Shown one piece after another: positions 8,949 through 16,529 of a DNA stretch of 64,000 bases. The position numbers and the translations under genes are program-made. Source of the stretch: DATFDN01 sp963818725 (GTDB lineage: Bacteria; Pseudomonadota; Alphaproteobacteria; Acetobacterales; Acetobacteraceae); assembly GCA_963818725.1 (NCBI GenBank), contig CAWFTU010000014.1:744001-808000 (forward strand). Reading direction: 5' to 3'. Below the pieces are notes generated by a model. It did not search any database and had not been told where the DNA came from. It saw nothing but the letters and a program-made list of their open reading frames with translations. Every line of letters begins with the position of its first letter. Position 1 is the first letter of the stretch.

Positions 8949-9858
8949 CGGCAAGGTATTGCGGCAGCAGGTAGGCCGAGCCGTAGAGGGCGAAGCCCAG
9001 CAGGAAGTTGCCGAGGGTACCCAGTCCGAAATTGCGCCGCGCCAGCAGCCGGAGCTGGATCAGCGGCTCCTTGCGCACCAGCTCGACGACGATGAACGCC
9101 CCCAGCGCGATGGCCGCGACAAGGCTCAGCCTGACGATGAACGGCGAGCCGAACCAGTCGTACACGTTGCCCTCGTCGAGCACGGTCTGGAACGCGGCAA
9201 GACCGATGGCCATCAGGGCGATGCCCAGCCAGTCGCCACGGCGCAGCAGGCCGAGCTGCGTTTCGGATCGCGGCAGCGCGTAGACGAGCGCGCCGAGCAT
9301 CACCGCGCCCGGCACCAGGTTCATGTAGAAGATCGTGGGCCAGCCATATGTATCCGTCAGCCAGCCGCCGATCGTCGGGCCGATGGCGGGTGCGAAGGTC
9401 GCGGTGACGGCAAAGCCGGCCAGGCCAATTGGCCGCTTGGACGGCGGCAGCATGGCGACGATGATGGTGAAGGCGAGCGGGATCAGCACGCCGCCGGCGA
9501 AGCCCTGGAGGCCGCGCAGCACGATCATCTCGGGAAGGCTGTGCGCCTGGCCGCAGGCTACGGAAAACAAGAGGAACAGCGCCGTGTTGGCGATCAGGTA
9601 GCGGCGCAGCGAAAACACGCGGCTGAGATAGTCGGTCATCGGGATCACGATGATCTCGCCGATCAGGTAGGCCGTGGTGATCCACGCCCCGTTGACGCCC
9701 CCGGTGCCGATGCCGCCCTCGATGTCGGGCAGCGAGGAGTTGGTGACCTGGATGTTCAGCACCGCCATGAAGGCGCCGATGATCGCGCCGCCCACCGCGA
9801 TCCAGGTCTTGAGAGGGACGGCCTGTTCCCCGGCGGATGCGTCGATGGCCATGGCACG

Positions 9859-11004
9859 TCAGGCTCCCTGCTTGCGGGTGTCGATGGCGGGCTCCACGGA
9901 CATGCCGGGCCGAAGCCGGCCGATCAGCGGATCGCTCGGGGCGATCGTGATCTTCACCGGAACGCGCTGGACGATCTTGGTGAAATTGCCGGTCGCGTTG
10001 TCGGGAGGCAGCAGCGCGAACTCCTGACCGCTTGCCGGGGCGATGCTGTTGACGACGCCATGCACCGTGGTGCCGGGGAACGTGTCCACCTCGAGCGCGA
10101 CGGGCTGGCCGGCATGCACATGCGTCAGCTGCGTTTCCTTGTAGTTTGCCACAACATAGACGGACTGTATCGGGACCACGGCCATGAGCTGTGTCCCGGC
10201 CTGGACGTACTGCCCGACCCGCAGGCTGCGGGCCGCAACCGTTCCGTCGATCGGCGAGGTGATCGTCGTGTACCCCACGTTCAGCTCGGCCTGCCGCAGC
10301 GCCGCCTGCTTCTCGGCCAGCGTCGCGCGGGCTTCGGCGAGCTGCGTGCGCAGAACGTCGACCTGCTTGTCGGCCGCGCCGACGGCGGCGATGTCATGAT
10401 CAAGCGTCGCCTGCTTCTGATGGATGTCGGAGGTCGCCTTCTGGGCGGCCTGGGTCGTGCCGGCGCCGTTTCTGGCGAGAGTGGAGTACCGTGCGTAGTC
10501 CTGGTTGGCGAACACCGCCGCCGCCTGGTCAGCCTGCACGGTGGCCTGCGCTTCGGCCACCACGAGTCGCTGTTGTGCGATCTGCTGGGTCAGGTTGTCG
10601 ATGCTTGCCGCCTGAGCGTCCACGCTCGCCTGCGCGGCAGCCAGCGACGCGCGGTAGTCCCGGTCGTCGATGCGAGCGATCACCTCGCCGGCGTGAACCG
10701 GCTCGTTGTCCCCCACCAGCACAGCCGAAACATAGCCAGCGACTTGCGGGCTGATGATGACATTGTCGGCTTGCAGGTAGGCGTCGTCGGTTGCGACGAG
10801 GAAGCGGCCGGTCGTCCACCAGGTCCTGACCATAGAGGCCGGCCCATAGAGGCCGGCGGCGGCGACGAGGCCGATTGCCCCCGCTCCCACAAGCGCTGAA
10901 CGCAGGCGCCGCCGGCGCCGGCCGGCCACAACCTCCCTGGCGTCCCCGTCTCTCCCGGACGAACCTTCCTGCATTTCGGTAAAGGTCGAGACGTGCTGGT
11001 CCAT
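9859..11004 (-). CDS. emrA: EmrA-type membrane fusion protein (HlyD family)
   Basis: Periplasmic adaptor linking an EmrB transporter to an outer-membrane channel. 381 residues: a basic cytoplasmic N-terminus, one membrane helix (about 36-55), a first lipoyl half (TDDAYLQADNVIISPQVAGY), a long alpha hairpin rich in Ala/Gln (about 110-230), then the second lipoyl half (ITSPIDGTVAARSLRVGQYV) and beta-barrel. The frame is intact and the stop lies 6 bases before the emrB ATG. An IS66-family insertion immediately upstream has separated the ATG (11004) from its native AGGAGG site, now stranded at 14762-14757. Expression therefore depends on whatever initiation the IS end supplies, and the partner emrB is broken. 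Confidence 0.93.
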   Translation of the reverse strand: MDQHVSTFTEMQEGSSGRDGDAREVVAGRRRRRLRSALVGAGAIGLVAAAGLYGPASMVRTWWTTGRFLVATDDAYLQADNVIISPQVAGYVSAVLVGDNEPVHAGEVIARIDDRDYRASLAAAQASVDAQAASIDNLTQQIAQQRLVVAEAQATVQADQAAAVFANQDYARYSTLARNGAGTTQAAQKATSDIHQKQATLDHDIAAVGAADKQVDVLRTQLAEARATLAEKQAALRQAELNVGYTTITSPIDGTVAARSLRVGQYVQAGTQLMAVVPIQSVYVVANYKETQLTHVHAGQPVALEVDTFPGTTVHGVVNSIAPASGQEFALLPPDNATGNFTKIVQRVPVKITIAPSDPLIGRLRPGMSVEPAIDTRKQGA

Positions 11005-12154
11005 GGTAATTACTCACGAGGGGGTGCCTTTAGCACTCTGACCTCTCATACTAAATCCGGGTGATAGGTTCGGTTTAGAGTGGCGGCTGCGCGGAGCGGG
11101 CCTATGCCGCGGGCGGTTGAACGGGGGGATGATGGCACGGATTGCCGAGCACCTGAGTGTGGCGGAACTGGCGGCGCGGTTCCGCGCGGCGCAAACCGTG
11201 ACCGAGGCGCGGCACACCCAGGCGATTTGGCTGCTGGCGCAGGGCCGCACGGTGGTCGAGGTGGCCGGGGTGCTGGCGCTCACGCCGCGCTGGGTGGAGG
11301 CGGTGGCGGCGCGCTACAACGCACGCGGCCCGGCGGCGCTGGGCGATGGGCGGCGCTGGGCGATGGGCGGCGGCGGAACGGGCGAGCAGCGAGCGTGCTG
11401 ACCGAGGCGGTGCTGGCCGCCCTGGCCGAGCGGCTGCGTGAGCCGCCCGAGGACGGCGGGCTATGGAGTGGCCCCAAGGTGGCGGCCTGGATGGCGCGGC
11501 ACCTCAAGCTGGAGCGGGTGCATCCGCAGCGCGGCTGGGAGGCGCTGAAGCGGCTCGGCTGGTCGGTGCAGACGCCGCGCCCGCGCCATCCGCGGGCCGC
11601 TGATCCGGAGGCGCGGGCGGCCTTCGCAAACAGGTTGACGTTGCCGTTGCGCAAGCACGGGCGGCGCACCCGGAACAGCCGGTCGAGGTCTGGGCGGAGG
11701 ACGAGCACCGCCTCGGCCTGAAGCCGATCCGCCGCCGGGTCTGGGCCAAGGCCGGCGCACGCCCAACGGCGCTGGGTCATCACCGGTTCCAGTGGCTGCA
11801 CGTCGCGGCCTTCGTGCAGCCGAGCAGCGGCGAGACGGTCTGGTATCTCTGCACCCGCATCAACAAGCCGGCCTTCGAAACCCGGCTCGCCGCCTTCGCC
11901 CGCGAGAGCGGGGCGGGACGCCGACGCCACATCGTCCTCGTGCTGGACAACGCCGGCTGGCACGGCCCCAAGGGCTTGGCCGTGCCGGACGGGATCACGC
12001 TGGTGTTCCTGCCTCCCTACAGCCCGGAACTCCAACCCGCTGAGCGGCTCTGGCCGCTGCTCGACGAGGCGGTGGCCAACAAGCACTTCCCCACCCTGGC
12101 CGACCTCGATGCCGCCATCGCCGAACGCAGCACCCGCCTCGACCCAAGCATGAT

Positions 12155-13201
12155 CCCGCTTATCGGCCAATCGACCCGCTCTTGTACTTTGCAGCAGGGA
12201 AGCGCAAAGTCGCTCTGAACGCGGCGTCTCGGAGCAGAATGATGCGGGCAATCATGAAGGGGCTGACGGACGTTGAGTTCGAACAACTCTACGGGACGGA
12301 GGGTCAGTGTCTGGCGGCGTTGGTGGCGGCGCGCCAACGCGAAGGAATGCCTTGCCCGCGCTGCGCCAATCTGAAGAGCTATGTCTACGGCCGCCGTGTC
12401 GGCTGCACGCGCTGCGGCCGACGTTGGTCGGTCACCGCGGGCACCGTGATGGCGGACACCAAGCTGTCTCTGACCACTTGGTTCCGCGCCATGCACCTGA
12501 TGAGCAGCACCAAACAGGCGATCTCGGCGGTCGAGCTCGGCCGCAGGCTGGGCCTGGGCTATGAGACGGCCTGGTATCTGCACAAGCGGCTCCGCCACGC
12601 CATGACCGAGCGGACGGAGCGCTATTCGCTCGGGGGCGCGAGCGACGACGATGCCGCGCCGCCGGTAGTGGAGGCGGATGACGTGTGTCTGGGAGGTGAA
12701 AGGAACCAAGGCAGCGGAACCGAAGGCAAGACCTGCGTCATCGTCGCCTGCGAGCGGCATGCGGACGGGCGCATGGGCCATGTCGCGATGCGCGCGGTCA
12801 GCGCCTTCTCCAGCGAGGCGGTGGCCGCGTTCCGCGATGCCCACATCGCCGCCGGCGCGACTGTGCACACGGACGGCTTGCGGGCGTTCAACGCCTTCGG
12901 TGAAGCCGGGCGGACGCATGTCGCCACCGTCACCGGCGGCGGGCGTCCGGAGCGCGAGCGCAGCGCCCCGTTCTTCACCGTCAACACCCTGGTCGCCAAT
13001 CTCAGTACCGCGCTCAAGGCCACCCACAAGCGGCTCTCCCCCAAGCATCTGCCCGACTATCTCGGCGCCTTCTGCTGGACCACCAACCGGCGCCGCAACA
13101 TGCGAGGCATGGTCAACGCGCTTTGCCGTGCCGTCGCTGCGTCGTCCCGTCTGACCCACAAAGGCGTCTACCCGTGACGGGTCGATTGGCCGATAAGCGG
13201 G
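12155..13201 (+). mobile_element. IS1595-family insertion sequence nested in IS630
   Basis: Perfect 24-bp terminal inverted repeats lie at 12155-12178 and 13178-13201 (outer bases CCCGCTTATCGG). AAGCATGAT is duplicated on both sides (12146-12154 and 13202-13210); 8 bp is expected for the family, so one base is a chance match. At 1047 bp with an intact transposase it is likely the youngest insertion in this stack. Confidence 0.93.
12239..13177 (+). CDS. IS1595-family transposase
   Basis: 312 residues; the start at 12239 is preceded by GGAG at 12231-12234. The order is a zinc ribbon (CPRCANLKSYVYG ... CTRCGRRWSV), a conserved helix (AMHLMSSTKQAISAVELGRR) and the ISXO2-like catalytic domain. 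The domain shows VEADDVCLGGER (first Asp region), TVHTDGLRAF and the C-terminal KHLPDYLGAFCWTTNRR. The frame is intact. It differs from the IS1595 copy at 5212-7094 in sequence and terminal repeats, so the two came separately. Confidence 0.92.
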   Translation: MMRAIMKGLTDVEFEQLYGTEGQCLAALVAARQREGMPCPRCANLKSYVYGRRVGCTRCGRRWSVTAGTVMADTKLSLTTWFRAMHLMSSTKQAISAVELGRRLGLGYETAWYLHKRLRHAMTERTERYSLGGASDDDAAPPVVEADDVCLGGERNQGSGTEGKTCVIVACERHADGRMGHVAMRAVSAFSSEAVAAFRDAHIAAGATVHTDGLRAFNAFGEAGRTHVATVTGGGRPERERSAPFFTVNTLVANLSTALKATHKRLSPKHLPDYLGAFCWTTNRRRNMRGMVNALCRAVAASSRLTHKGVYP

Positions 13202-13323
13202 AAGCATGATCCGTCCGCACACCAGCTTCCACTGGTGGCCAAAGCCGGTTCAGCCGAACTAATCAGCCGGATTTGGTATCACACCCGCCTTTAGCTGTCG
13301 GTCCCCGTTTGAAAAGGCATCTT

Positions 13324-13338
13324 GTAATTACCCACCCC
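13324..13338 (-). repeat. internal copy of the IS66-type terminal repeat
   Basis: GTAATTACCCACCCC matches the right-end repeat (inverse at 14731-14745) over all 15 bases, but the adjacent bases (GGCATCTT) do not repeat at the right flank. It is either a subterminal repeat or the end of a second, overlapping element. Confidence 0.6.
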
Positions 13339-13355
13339 TGTTTCGGGCGTAGCGA

Positions 13356-14699
13356 TCAGGCCGTGACGGTCTGCAGGATGGTGTTGAAGACGCTGGTGCC
13401 CGGTTTGAGGCGAGCGGTATCGACGACGCTGCGTATGTCGGCCTCACCCTCGGCGGCCCACATGGCACGATAGCCGTTGGTCACCTTGCGCTGGATCACC
13501 GAGGGCCGGAGGTCGCGCTCACAGGCGTTGTTGGTGGCCTCGACCTGGCCGGGCCAGTCGGCGAAGGTTAGGAGCTGATCGCGCGCTCGGCGCACCTTGT
13601 TCTGAAGTTCACGGGCCAAGTCGCAGGTGGTGGGTGCTGCCAGGATCGCGACCAGCCTGCCCGCCAGCGCGCGGCGCTTGGCGGCCAGGGTGGAGGCAGC
13701 CAGTTGTGAGATGCTGTCCGCCAACTCGAAGGCCGAGGCGAGCCAGAGCGTGAGCCGAAACGGCACGGGGTCGTCGCTCACTTCCAACACGTAGGCGACG
13801 TCGCGAGCCAGGTGCGCGAGGCAGGTCTGCTGGACTTGGCCATGGCCCTGCTGGGCCGAGTCGCGGTCCGACAGCCAGACTTCGGGCTGGTGGCCAGCCA
13901 TCATCGCGTGCACGACCGCGGCGGCGCGGGTCGGGGCGGCGTGGTGCACCACGGCCTCCTTGCAGCGGAACACCCAGTGATAGGCGTTGCTGCCCTCAAT
14001 CCGGACGCCTGTCTCGTCCGAGGCCACCACCTTGGCCTGCCGCAGGGCTGCGACGGCGTGCTCGCCCCTCGTCTTGCCATTCCATCCGGCTGCGCCGAAT
14101 GGAACCTTCGGCAAGCCTCGCCCGGCCTGGAAGCAAGTCTGGGCGCGACGCAGCAGGTTCATCAGCCCGCCCTGGCTGATGGACAGGCCGAACAGGTCGG
14201 CCAGTGTCGCCTGCAGCCGCTCGTAGGACAGGCTCTGAAAGGTCTTGAGGTAGGTCGCCAGCGTGTGCAGGCGCGGGCCGAACGGCGTGCCTGTCGCGGC
14301 GGGCGGCGGCGCTGCCACGACCCGCGCCCCACAGCCGGGACACTGCACCGCCAAGCGTCGGTGGTGCTCGACGATTGGCTTGATCTCCGGCAGCTCAATC
14401 CGCTCGTGCACGCTCACCGCTTCGCTGGGCAGGTCGGGCGACAGCGCCCTGCGGCAGCACGGGCATTGCTGCGGGGCGTGATCGACGACGCGGTCCACCT
14501 CCCTGCTGAGCGCCCGACTATGGCCTTCATGTCCGGGCTTGGCACCTCCGGGGCGGGCTTGCTCGCGACGCGCTTTGCGGTCTGTGGACGGCGGCTTGGA
14601 CGAGGTGCGCGAGGTCTTCTCCGGCCGCTGCAGCCGCAGCACCAACTCGATCAGCTCGGCCTTGCTCAGGCGCTCCAGCTCGTCCCGCTGCATGCCCAA
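13356..14699 (-). CDS. IS66-family transposase
   Basis: 447 residues, intact. It opens with a charged helix (DELERLSKAELIELVLRLQ) and a basic Ser/Arg/Lys segment. A zinc motif follows (CPCCRRAL ... CPGCGARVV), then the DDE domain with KVVASDETGVRI, VWLSDRDSAQQGHG and the C-terminal NNACERDLRPSVIQRKV. Its protein and ends (GTAATTAC) differ from the IS66 element at 7473-8948, so this is a second member of the family and not a duplicate. Transcription points toward emrA, so read-through could supply emrA mRNA. Confidence 0.93.
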   Translation of the reverse strand: MGMQRDELERLSKAELIELVLRLQRPEKTSRTSSKPPSTDRKARREQARPGGAKPGHEGHSRALSREVDRVVDHAPQQCPCCRRALSPDLPSEAVSVHERIELPEIKPIVEHHRRLAVQCPGCGARVVAAPPPAATGTPFGPRLHTLATYLKTFQSLSYERLQATLADLFGLSISQGGLMNLLRRAQTCFQAGRGLPKVPFGAAGWNGKTRGEHAVAALRQAKVVASDETGVRIEGSNAYHWVFRCKEAVVHHAAPTRAAAVVHAMMAGHQPEVWLSDRDSAQQGHGQVQQTCLAHLARDVAYVLEVSDDPVPFRLTLWLASAFELADSISQLAASTLAAKRRALAGRLVAILAAPTTCDLARELQNKVRRARDQLLTFADWPGQVEATNNACERDLRPSVIQRKVTNGYRAMWAAEGEADIRSVVDTARLKPGTSVFNTILQTVTA

Positions 14700-14749
14700 A
14701 CTGCATCAGCAATGCCGCCCCGCCGCAAGGGGGGTGGGTAATTACGGTC

Positions 14750-14762
14750 CATGAGACCTCCT
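14750..14762 (-). promoter_or_regulatory. orphaned emrA ribosome binding site and start codon
   Basis: On the minus strand AGGAGG (14762-14757), TCTC and ATG (14752-14750) are followed by GACC and then directly by the IS end. The same CATGGACC occurs at 11005-10998, where emrA now begins. This is the native translation start, left behind when the target site was duplicated. Confidence 0.85.
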
Positions 14763-14796
14763 GGAAGGCGGTGGCTTGCAGAGGCTGGCCGCCGTC

Positions 14797-14844
14797 TTGT
14801 GATCGAGCTGGGCTTGATGTACTGTATTGGACAGTACACTTCAA
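14797..14844. promoter_or_regulatory. divergent tetR/emrA promoters with palindromic operator
   Basis: An inverted repeat with 8-bp arms TGTACTGT (14818-14825) and ACAGTACA (14831-14838) surrounds ATTGG. On the plus strand TTGTGA (14797-14802) and TACTGT (14820-14825) are 17 bases apart and would drive tetR. On the minus strand TTGAAG (14844-14839) and TACATC (14821-14816) are also 17 apart and would have driven emrA, with the palindrome filling the spacer. This is the usual layout for a TetR repressor controlling itself and a divergent pump. Binding is inferred. Confidence 0.6.
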
Positions 14845-14871
14845 GGTCGGGTGACTGAACAGGAAAACGTG

Positions 14872-15531
14872 ATGGGTGAACAAGCCGCTGCGGTGACGCG
14901 GCCGCGCCTGGAGGCGCGACGGCGGGCGTTCCTGGAAGCGGCGACCGCCGTCTTCCTGGAGAAGGGCTACGCCAGCGCCACGCTGGACGACGTGATCGCC
15001 CGGTCGGGCGGCTCCCGTCAGACCCTCTACTCCCTGTTCGGGGGCAAGCAGGGGCTGTTCGAGGCAATTGTGGCAGATCGTTGCGGGAAGAGCTTCGGGC
15101 CGCTCTGCGACGAGGGCCTGATCGACCGCGCACCGGACGACGTGCTGATGGACCTCGGGACGCGCTACCTGGAAACGGTGACGGAGCCCGACGCCCTCGG
15201 TGTGTACCGGCTGGTCGTCGCCGAGGGCGTTTTCATGAAGGAGCTGGCAGAGAAATTTTGGGAACTTGGGCCGGGCCGCGTGCGCGCGCTCCTTGCCGAG
15301 TACCTCGAGCAGCAGGCTCGCCGCGGCACACTATCCCTGCTCGACCCGGAGCAGGCAGCGCACCAATTCTGGGGCATGGTGATGGGCCAGTATCAAATGC
15401 AACGCCTTCTTGGCGTGCGAGACCGACCGGGACCCGAGGAGATTGCGAACTTCGTGAAAACGGCCGTCGCCCGCTTCCTGGACGGCTGCCGGGCCCCTCA
15501 AGAAGCCTCCCGCCGTCGGCCCGAGAGGTGA
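14872..15531 (+). CDS. TetR/AcrR-family repressor of the emrAB locus
   Basis: 219 residues; the ATG at 14872 has AGGA 8 bases upstream. A TTG at 14827 would start inside the operator and is rejected. The N-terminal DNA-binding domain (about 12-60) shows AFLEKGYASATLDDVIARSGGSRQTLYSLFGGKQGLFEA-type spacing, with the recognition helix at SRQTLYSLF. The C-terminal half is a helical ligand-binding and dimer domain typical of AcrR regulators. Before the IS insertions it lay about 120 bases from emrA, divergently transcribed, so it is probably the efflux repressor. It is now separated from emrA by 3.7 kb of IS sequence. Confidence 0.88.
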   Translation: MGEQAAAVTRPRLEARRRAFLEAATAVFLEKGYASATLDDVIARSGGSRQTLYSLFGGKQGLFEAIVADRCGKSFGPLCDEGLIDRAPDDVLMDLGTRYLETVTEPDALGVYRLVVAEGVFMKELAEKFWELGPGRVRALLAEYLEQQARRGTLSLLDPEQAAHQFWGMVMGQYQMQRLLGVRDRPGPEEIANFVKTAVARFLDGCRAPQEASRRRPER

Positions 15532-15728
15532 GCGGGGCATTGCCAACCGGCCGGAACCGGAGTGCAGCATAACCGAGCGGTGGGCGGACAGCCGATGCCG
15601 AGGGATTTGTCAGCTCTCGCGCCGTCACTGCCGTAATGAGCAATCTTTCTAGCGCGCTTGCAGGTCGTCGAGGCATGGGTGCCTCGGTCTCGCCGACGAC
15701 TTTCGCTGTGTTATGCGGTGATGCGAAT
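15532..15728. other. intergenic region with two palindromes
   Basis: Between tetR and the convergent molybdopterin-domain gene. It holds GAGGCATGGGTGCCTC inside a larger GTCGTCG/CGACGAC inverted repeat (about 15665-15702), and ATGCGGTGA/TCACCGCAT around 15714-15738 spanning the next gene's stop. No T-runs follow; these are possible 3'-end structures only. Confidence 0.4.
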
Positions 15729-16214
15729 TCACCGCATGACAATCCGCACCACGTTGCGCACATCGCGTCCGCCGCGCTGATCGCCAGGGATAACGAGGCG
15801 CACGCCGCCGGCCATGGGATGTCCGTCGGCCGCGGTCGCGATCAGCACCGGCTTGCCCTCGAAGGCCGGATCAAGCTCGCCCAGGGCGAGCGCGGCCGTG
15901 TAGCCGTCGCGGCCGATCGCGATCAGCATCTTCGACGCCCGATCGCGCGGCAACGCCGCCAAGCCTCCCGCCTGTTCCAGCAGCGTCCACAGCCTGACGC
16001 CCGCGTACGTCGCCGTGGTCTGGCCATGCTCGCCCTCGAAGGACACGCGCTGCTCGTCTTGGGGGAAGCGCCCCAGGTCGGCGGCCGTGACGCGCAGCTC
16101 GTGTTGCGGACCGGCCTCGATCAGCAGCGCCGAATCCCCCGCTTGCGGCGCCGGCGGCCCGGCGCCGAGCAGCAGCCCCGCCGCGAGCAGGGCTGCCGCG
16201 GACAAACGCCTCAT
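15729..16214 (-). CDS. exported molybdopterin-binding-domain-like protein
   Basis: 161 residues with a signal peptide (MRRLSAAALLAAGLLLGAG, cleavage near residue 25). The rest resembles the oxidoreductase molybdopterin-binding (sulfite oxidase-like) fold: VTAADLGRFPQDEQRVSF, YAGVRLWTLLEQAGG, and the C-terminal GGVRLVIPGDQRGGRDVRNVVRI. The small size suggests only the core fold, and no cofactor-ligating Cys is evident, so activity is uncertain. Its start follows the stop of the molbindin gene without a gap, so the two form an operon linked by molybdenum. Confidence 0.75.
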   Translation of the reverse strand: MRRLSAAALLAAGLLLGAGPPAPQAGDSALLIEAGPQHELRVTAADLGRFPQDEQRVSFEGEHGQTTATYAGVRLWTLLEQAGGLAALPRDRASKMLIAIGRDGYTAALALGELDPAFEGKPVLIATAADGHPMAGGVRLVIPGDQRGGRDVRNVVRIVMR

Positions 16215-16217
16215 CAC

Positions 16218-16424
16218 CTACTTGGCCACCATCACGTCTGACGCCTTGATGACGGCTGTCGCCTCGTCGCCCTGCTGCAGCCCGAGTTCCTCCACCGCCT
16301 CGTTGGTGATGGAGGAGGTGATAATCACGCTGTTACCAATGTCGATCCGCACATGCGATGTGGTGGCGCCCTTCTGCACCGCGACCACCCTGCCCTTGAT
16401 CTGATTCCTCGCGCTGAGCTTCAT
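16218..16424 (-). CDS. mop: molbindin (Mop, TOBE domain)
   Basis: 68 residues forming one TOBE/Mop domain: the typical opening MKLSARNQIKGRVVAVQKGA, then SHVRIDIGNSVIITSSITNEAVEEL-type spacing and QGDEATAVIKASDVMVAK. Such proteins bind molybdate or tungstate oxyanions as small oligomers and buffer them in the cytoplasm. It is the first gene of a two-gene operon with the molybdopterin-domain protein. Upstream bases 16425-16440 hold GGAGGGCCACACG, a good ribosome binding site. Confidence 0.9.
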   Translation of the reverse strand: MKLSARNQIKGRVVAVQKGATTSHVRIDIGNSVIITSSITNEAVEELGLQQGDEATAVIKASDVMVAK

Positions 16425-16529
16425 CGTGTGGCCCTCCTGAAAGCCTTGACTACACCGCGGCCGCGCCTCTGGCCACCCTGTCCCCGCCGCCCTATCCTCT
16501 GGTGCTTGAACAGACGCCGAGGAGCACGC

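Larger units (their letters stand above)
4909..9852 (-). pseudogene. emrB: EmrB-type DHA2 multidrug efflux transporter, split by two IS elements
   Basis: Inner-membrane drug:proton antiporter of the 14-helix DHA2 family, normally partnered by EmrA. Three segments remain: 9852-8949 (N-terminal helices, with QVTNSSLPDIEGG and the cavity motif PAIGPTIGGW), 7464-7095 (middle helices) and 5203-4909 (C-terminal helix). Removing the IS66 element (7473-8948) and the IS1595 element (5212-7094), each with one copy of its 8-bp target duplication, rebuilds 1569 nt. That is 523 codons and reads ...YLLPQYLAVSQGFDA... and ...AAIETFYTQRE across the joins. The rebuilt frame still has an amber TAG at 5190-5188 where relatives have Gln (REQYHS). 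The gene cannot make a full transporter. Confidence 0.9.
11129..13262 (+). pseudogene. IS630-family transposase, broken three ways
   Basis: The N-terminal helix-turn-helix (AIWLLAQGRTVVEVAGVLAL) and the DDE parts (VEVWAEDEHRLGLKPI, LVLDNAGWHG, FLPPYSPELQPAERLW) are clear but lie in three frames. First, a 17-bp tandem duplication (11336-11352 repeated at 11353-11369) shifts the frame. Second, one A is missing near 11622 (GCAAACAGG where GCAAAACAGG fits FAKQVDVAV). Third, the IS1595 insertion at 12155 removes the C-terminus, whose last 17 codons (RPHTSFHWWPKP...) remain at 13211-13262. Undoing all three gives exactly 354 codons. Confidence 0.88.
11051..13276 (+). mobile_element. IS630-family insertion sequence interrupted by an IS1595 element
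   Basis: The ends are CTAAATCCGGGTGATAGGTTC at 11051 and its imperfect inverse ending GGATTTGG at 13276. Both are flanked by TA (11049-11050 and 13277-13278), the dinucleotide target of the family. Minus the nested element it is about 1.17 kb, normal for IS630. It lies in the non-coding end of the IS66-type element. Confidence 0.88.
11006..14745 (-). mobile_element. IS66-family element at the emrA start, loaded with nested IS elements
   Basis: The whole block is bounded by GTAATTAC at 11006-11013 and its inverse ending at 14745, with a perfect 8-bp duplication GGTCCATG at 10998-11005 and 14746-14753. It contains the IS66-type transposase gene at 13356-14699 and an IS630 element at 11051-13276. 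A second terminal-repeat-like sequence, GTAATTACCCACCCC at 13324-13338, matches the right end better than the outer left end does. The true left end may therefore be rearranged. Without the IS630 insertion the element is about 1.5 kb. Confidence 0.75.

Noticed and set aside
8959..10899. Long plus-strand open frame opposite emrB and emrA
   Set aside because: Composition is that of a complementary-strand shadow in GC-rich DNA; the minus-strand frames carry the DHA2 and HlyD motifs.
13324..14745. Treating 13324-14745 as the complete IS66 element
   Set aside because: The flanks GGCATCTT and GGTCCATG do not match, whereas the outer boundary 11006-14745 has a perfect 8-bp duplication. The inner end is kept only as a second terminal-repeat copy.
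14827..14871. Upstream TTG start for the TetR gene
   Set aside because: It would lie inside the operator/promoter and adds a non-conserved N-terminus; the ATG at 14872 has a ribosome binding site and fits the family start.
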